Below, piece by piece: positions 60,269 to 64,000 of a stretch of 64,000 nucleotides of DNA. The stretch covers positions 62,001 to 126,000 of the forward strand of contig CAJQUW010009261.1 in assembly GCA_907163375.1 (NCBI GenBank). The letters run 5' to 3'. Numbering within the stretch: the stretch's first letter is position 1; every line of letters starts with the position of its first letter. This DNA comes from Prostheceraeus crozeri (lineage: Eukaryota > Platyhelminthes > Polycladida > Euryleptidae). The notes under the pieces were generated by a model. It saw only the letters and a list, made by a program, of their open reading frames with translations. It was not told where the DNA came from and ran no database searches. Made by a program: the position numbers and the translations under genes.

Positions 60269-61527
60269 CAAAATTACATTGACGAAAGTAATCGGGGAAT
60301 AGTGCGGTTTTTCAGAGCTTAAAGATTTATTCATTGCTACTTATCAATAATGCACATCAATTATATCAAGATCTGAGATAAAAATCTAATGATGCTCGTC
60401 TAAATTCTTAAGACCGCGTTTTTTAATGATCTACCACACGTAAATTATTGACAGTGACACGATACTTAAACTAGCTATGATTTCTGATTACATATTCCAG
60501 CTAATTCTAGAGATTTCTAGTAACCTATCATATGGGATGATGAATTTCAATAAGCGCTGTCATTTTCAATATTTCCTTTTTATCCTCCTTTAACGTTACT
60601 GTACAATTCAGAAGACTGAACACAGTACATGTGATGACCGCAGGAGGCCAGGATTTCGAGATCATGATTGATTCATCTTAATATAAGCGATAAAAGAAGC
60701 ATTATTACTGGTCACAACGACAAAAAAAGATTTTGAGATCAAGCTCGCGCCGCATTAAGTTAGCAAATAAACGCTTTATCAGCAAGCCCACCTACGTCGA
60801 AAGATTTCGGGATCGGGGAATCACACATATTGTTCACATTTAACTAATTTGCAGATATCACTACCTCTGTTTAATTTAATGGCTTATTTCAATTATGGTT
60901 GTATTACAATCCTCTATGTACAATTATAGCTGGCCTTTACCTAGTCCAACATTGTTATTGTGCTTCATTATGTATACTTGGATAATTCAATTGTTCTCCA
61001 AATATCCTGCAACATATTAGAATGACACGGGTAACACATGAATCCATAAAGATACGTTAATGACTATCTTGAGAGTTCATCTTTTTATCATATTTAAAGC
61101 ATATTTGAATTTATCTTTTTAGTTCATAGGAGATTTCCATGATTGACTAAAATACACAATCATAGACTTCATTTCTGCAAGTTGCAGGATGTGTTTATAA
61201 ACAGTGTGCGCTTTGTACTTTTGTATTAAGCACATAGTTCATCGATTAGCCTGAATTTTTACAGATCTCATACACCCGGTATGTAAGGGGTATGTAACCC
61301 CCGGTATGTAACTGAGGTGTTCGTTAACTTCGACGCGGTTTTTAGATAATTATTTTATAAGTTTCTAACGCCCTAAAGTTTTCCCCTATGAATGAAATAT
61401 ACTTCCCAGACTGTCTTTCGTATGTGACCCCTACTAACGAAATAAATTGATCAGGTAGAATTTCTTTTAAACAAAAACTTTACTTTAAAGTTTTGTTTAA
61501 AGTTAGTTTAAAGTTTAAAACTTTGCT

Positions 61528-62903
61528 TCATTCACTATCATATTCCTGAGATTCAATTTCCGTCAGGAGAAGTTCACTATCTTCTGTGAAGGAATCACTA
61601 GAATCCTGCGGATCACAAATGCTGCACCTGCACCGATGCTGTGAGGTTTTGCATCGCCAAGACGGATGAATTTTTGTGCCATTATTGTTGGCAATCTGAT
61701 GAAGTCTGGCCGGAATCTCATGGATAAGTCGCACGCACAACTCCACGGAGACATTGTCCCACGCAGGCTGAATCCTTTCTTTCCACTCATCATCAGACCC
61801 AGGTAATGGCCAATCATTGAAGACGACGTTAACCAGATGGCGCCATATTCGTTCAATTGGCCATAAGTCATCCATCTTTGAAGGGGCATACCATTCATGC
61901 TCCTTCTCACGAAGACGTGTCCGAAAAAAGTTCGGAAAATGCTGCTCTTTAAACTTCACGCTTTCTTCAGCTGTGTGTGGACGAGCCCAGTCATCTTCGA
62001 ATATCATGGTGTTCCATTGAGGGAATAACTGCTTGAAGTTGTCCATGTTGTCCATCAGAAGAGCTCGGTATGAATTGCCATCCACCGAGTGTGAGAGGAA
62101 AACAAGATTAGAGAGCCCATTGACCGACAGACATCCCCAGACATGCCATCTTCTTGCATACTGTTCTTTATCCATCGGTGGAACCTCAGAGGCCCTATGG
62201 GCTCGCAGACGCTTGTTTTGTCGGTTCACACCTTCTGAGTCCAGCTCCCACATCTTCTCATCAGTGAAGAGGAATCTTTCCCAGAACTCTACGGGTTCGT
62301 CCTTAAAGCGATCAGCAAAGGCCAAACGATTTTCAATGTGAAACGTTTTTAAGGCGCCCACATATCCATAGTGAAGAGATTTCAAACCATTTCGCTTAAA
62401 CTCATTTGAGATTGTTGACCTGCTGATGGTCTGATCGCGCTGCTCTTTGACTAATCTTTGAATGGTGGAGATCGAATATTGTTGATTCTCGATGATGATG
62501 TTCATCGTTTCTGGTGATCGTGATGGTCTTCCTCCACCTTTTCCCCTTCTGTCCACAATCTCTTCCAACTCCTTGTTCCACATGTATCTTATTCCACCTT
62601 CTGTAACATTCCAACCATCAATCTGAAGCAGGTTTTCTCGATAATGATGTTTTTCGTTTCTGGTGATCGTGATGGTCTTCCTCCACCTTTTCCCCTTCTG
62701 TCCACAATCTCTTCCAACTCCTTGTTCCACATGTATCTTATTCCACCTTCCGTAACATTCCAACCATCAATCTGAAGCAGGTTTTTCTTTATGATTGAAG
62801 CTGACATCCCTTGCGATCGATAGTGGTGTACCAATACATGAACAACAGTCCTTTCAGTAGCCGAAATCGGTGATCGAGGTGATGTTGGTGTAGGAAACGG
62901 CAT
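61528..62903 (-). pseudogene. Tc1/mariner-type transposase, frame-shifted by a duplication
   Basis: The likely start is 62903 (MPFPTPTSPRSPISATER). A paired helix-turn-helix region with WNVTEGGIRYMWNKEL and a GRPSRSPET hook follows. The DDE domain has RFLFTDEKMWELDSEG (first Asp), MIFEDDWARPHTAEES (second Asp) and MDDLWPIERIWRHL (Glu). There are 45 residues between the second Asp and the Glu, against 34 in classical Tc1. The C terminus is Asp/Glu/Ser-rich. A 149-bp tandem duplication (62488-62785) shifts the frame, so the intact 3' part, open for 411 codons from 62763, is separated from the true start. Apart from that duplication the frame has no stop, so the element looks young. Confidence 0.9.
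62488..62785. repeat. 149-bp tandem duplication within the transposase gene
   Basis: Copies 62488-62636 and 62637-62785 differ at only about four positions, mostly at the low-coordinate edge. Both encode NLLQIDGWNVTEGG and the GRPSRSPET hook. Because 149 is not a multiple of three, the second copy is read in another frame. Confidence 0.93.
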
Positions 62904-63513
62904 CGCGTGAATGACAGCAGATAGACATGATTCATTTAATTAAAAATTAGATATCTATGGTAGCGATATTGATCGCTAACTCGATGATGACGACGAGACT
63001 TGACATCAGTGGCCTAGTTTTCATTCAAGTCTTTGCAATAGACACTTAGACGCTGAAAAATAATGTCTCGAAATCCGCGTCGAACTAACGAACACCCCTT
63101 ATTTTAGGTACTCGACTAATTTGGGGAGTATTTTGATTGAGTTGAAGTTGACACCGCCTACTTTTCTTTATTTCACTTCTTTAAAACATTCTTATCGGCA
63201 TATTTTGTCGAGTAGAACTAGGTATTTTCTTTACTATCAGTGAGACACACAGCATCTGTCGCACTAGAACAGTGTTGGCAGTTGGCACCGTTGCGTTGTT
63301 GACTAAATGATGACCCTACCAAACTGAGCTAATCTTAAACTTCCGGGTTTGAAAGACACTCATCTCCCACTGATAATTTTGGAACCCCACGATCTAGACG
63401 AAATATGAGAATCGTGAATGAGGAGCTAGTGCAGAAAAAGTGAAAGAAATATCATGTTAGTGTGAACAAAGCATGAAGATAAAACATTGTATTAGCATGA
63501 GATGAAAGCTCAC

Positions 63514-63625
63514 CAATTTCCTTTTTCAACCATCCTAGAGTAGCACACAACAAAGCCAATGTTTTTCCACTTCCAGTCGGAGATTCCAACAAACAGTTTT
63601 CTTTCTTGTTGAGAGCTTGGATTAT
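63514..63625 (-). CDS. BRIP1: FANCJ exon with Walker A (motif I)
   Basis: The exon has 37 codons plus one base, acceptor GTCTGCAG| and donor G|GTGAGC. It reads [20 protein letters not shown] and then [17 protein letters not shown], matching human [20 protein letters not shown] and KSLALLCSALAW. GSGKT is Walker A; its lysine corresponds to human Lys52 and binds ATP phosphates. The preceding Q-motif part of the protein is not found in the remaining 375 bases, so the first coding exon lies outside the window. Confidence 0.96.
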
Positions 63626-64000
63626 CTGCAGACGGAGTTAATCTGATTCATATATATATTGAAGTTACATTCTTAGCATGTGAGGATTCCGAAAAGGGTA
63701 ACGCCTTTTGATGTAAATCAGCAAGAACAAAAACAAAATTTACATAACTTTTACTATCTAACAAGTGCCACAGTAATGAACTCTGATAAACTCAGATAAT
63801 TTAGAGCAGCACGTTTATGCACTTAGCTTCCAGCGTAATCAAATCAAACGGCTGTATCAGTGATATATTTAGGCCTGTGGCGCTAAATTATGAAAAATTG
63901 AGGTTTTGACGCAACAAGTAGAGGAAATAAAAATGATTCATATGCAAAATTCTAACTTGTTTGTGTGGTATGTGCAAGTGCTCTCTGTCGCACTGTTTAC
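63626..64000 (-). other. FANCJ upstream intron, partial
   Basis: AT-rich sequence with no further exon or element recognised. Confidence 0.7.

Larger units (their letters stand above)
61311..63099 (-). mobile_element. Tc1/mariner-superfamily transposon
   Basis: The inverted ends share GGTGTTCGTTA and TTCGACGCGG, separated by A-C at the left and one G at the right, so they are about 23 bp with one small gap. TA dinucleotides lie next to both ends (61309-61310 and 63100-63101), as expected for this superfamily. The outermost two or three bases differ between ends. It encodes one transposase on the minus strand, which carries an internal tandem duplication. Confidence 0.88.
59924..63513 (-). 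other. FANCJ intron (3.6 kb)
   Basis: It contains SINE copy 4 and the Tc1/mariner-type transposon. The stretches 60269-61310 and 63100-63513 are AT-rich with no gene seen. Confidence 0.9.
1..63625 (-). other. BRIP1: FANCJ/BRIP1 helicase gene, partial, gene-level span
   Basis: The gene encodes an XPD-like superfamily 2 iron-sulfur DNA helicase that unwinds 5' to 3' and acts in interstrand-crosslink repair, at G-quadruplexes and with BRCA1. Eight firm exons plus two weaker ones are read in order from high to low coordinates. Splice phases agree at every one of the seven junctions between the firm exons, giving 1003 bases of continuous frame. FANCJ is preferred over RTEL1 because the segments [24 protein letters not shown] and CPYYVAREL follow FANCJ wording, and because a cysteine- and acid-rich insert lies between Walker A and motif Ia as in FANCJ. 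The N-terminal start and the C-terminal helicase half are outside the window. Nearly all the span is intron filled with transposons. Confidence 0.9.

Noticed and set aside
61480-61530. Cluster of TTTAAAGTTT palindromes near the transposase stop
   Set aside because: Simple AT-rich repetition within the transposon, with no further structure.

Overview
This window is intron-dominated DNA from an AT-rich animal genome, probably an invertebrate; the species cannot be told from the sequence. It lies almost wholly inside one host gene on the minus strand, an orthologue of the DNA helicase FANCJ (BRIP1). Eight coding exons are well supported at 63514-63625, 59858-59923, 57506-57782, 43668-43763, 43518-43611, 33743-33862, 29369-29470 and 14708-14843. 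Each has a GT/AG boundary, and every splice phase matches the next exon, so they read as one open frame. They carry Walker A (GSGKT), motif Ia (TRTHGQI), four iron-sulfur cysteines and the DEAH box. Two weaker exons at 159-339 and 1-107 probably continue the gene off the low-coordinate edge. The start of the gene lies beyond position 64000.

The introns, up to about 14.5 kb, are packed with mobile elements. From low to high coordinates: a beta-tubulin 3' remnant (2119-2342); an Ac-like hAT transposon (3268-7617) with a second, non-autonomous hAT-type element inside it (6227-7583); a nearly perfect 383-bp-arm palindrome (9662-10446); LINE 3' fragments (10885-11440, 14070-14420, 15044-15622); and terminal-inverted-repeat elements built from a CATAGTATGA-like word (12202-13684, 26307-28919), the first holding a 62-bp hAT miniature. 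These are followed by a TGTGACA-rich element (18586-19939) carrying a SINE, a Penelope-like element (22886-24055), further non-autonomous hAT-type elements (32932-33485, 38180-39379, 55729-56921), a nearly whole LINE (about 39490-43382), more LINE or retroelement fragments (48443-49325, 52309-53300, 54887-55470), a Penelope-like foldback (58714-58993) and a Tc1/mariner-type transposon (61311-63099).

Two themes stand out. First, several unrelated-looking non-autonomous elements share one design: hAT-type ends, an AT-rich interior, and ends filled with many copies of a short word unique to each family. Second, a tRNA-headed SINE family of about 185 bp is present four times, twice inside other non-autonomous elements. 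No other host gene, CRISPR array, rRNA or convincing tRNA gene was seen.
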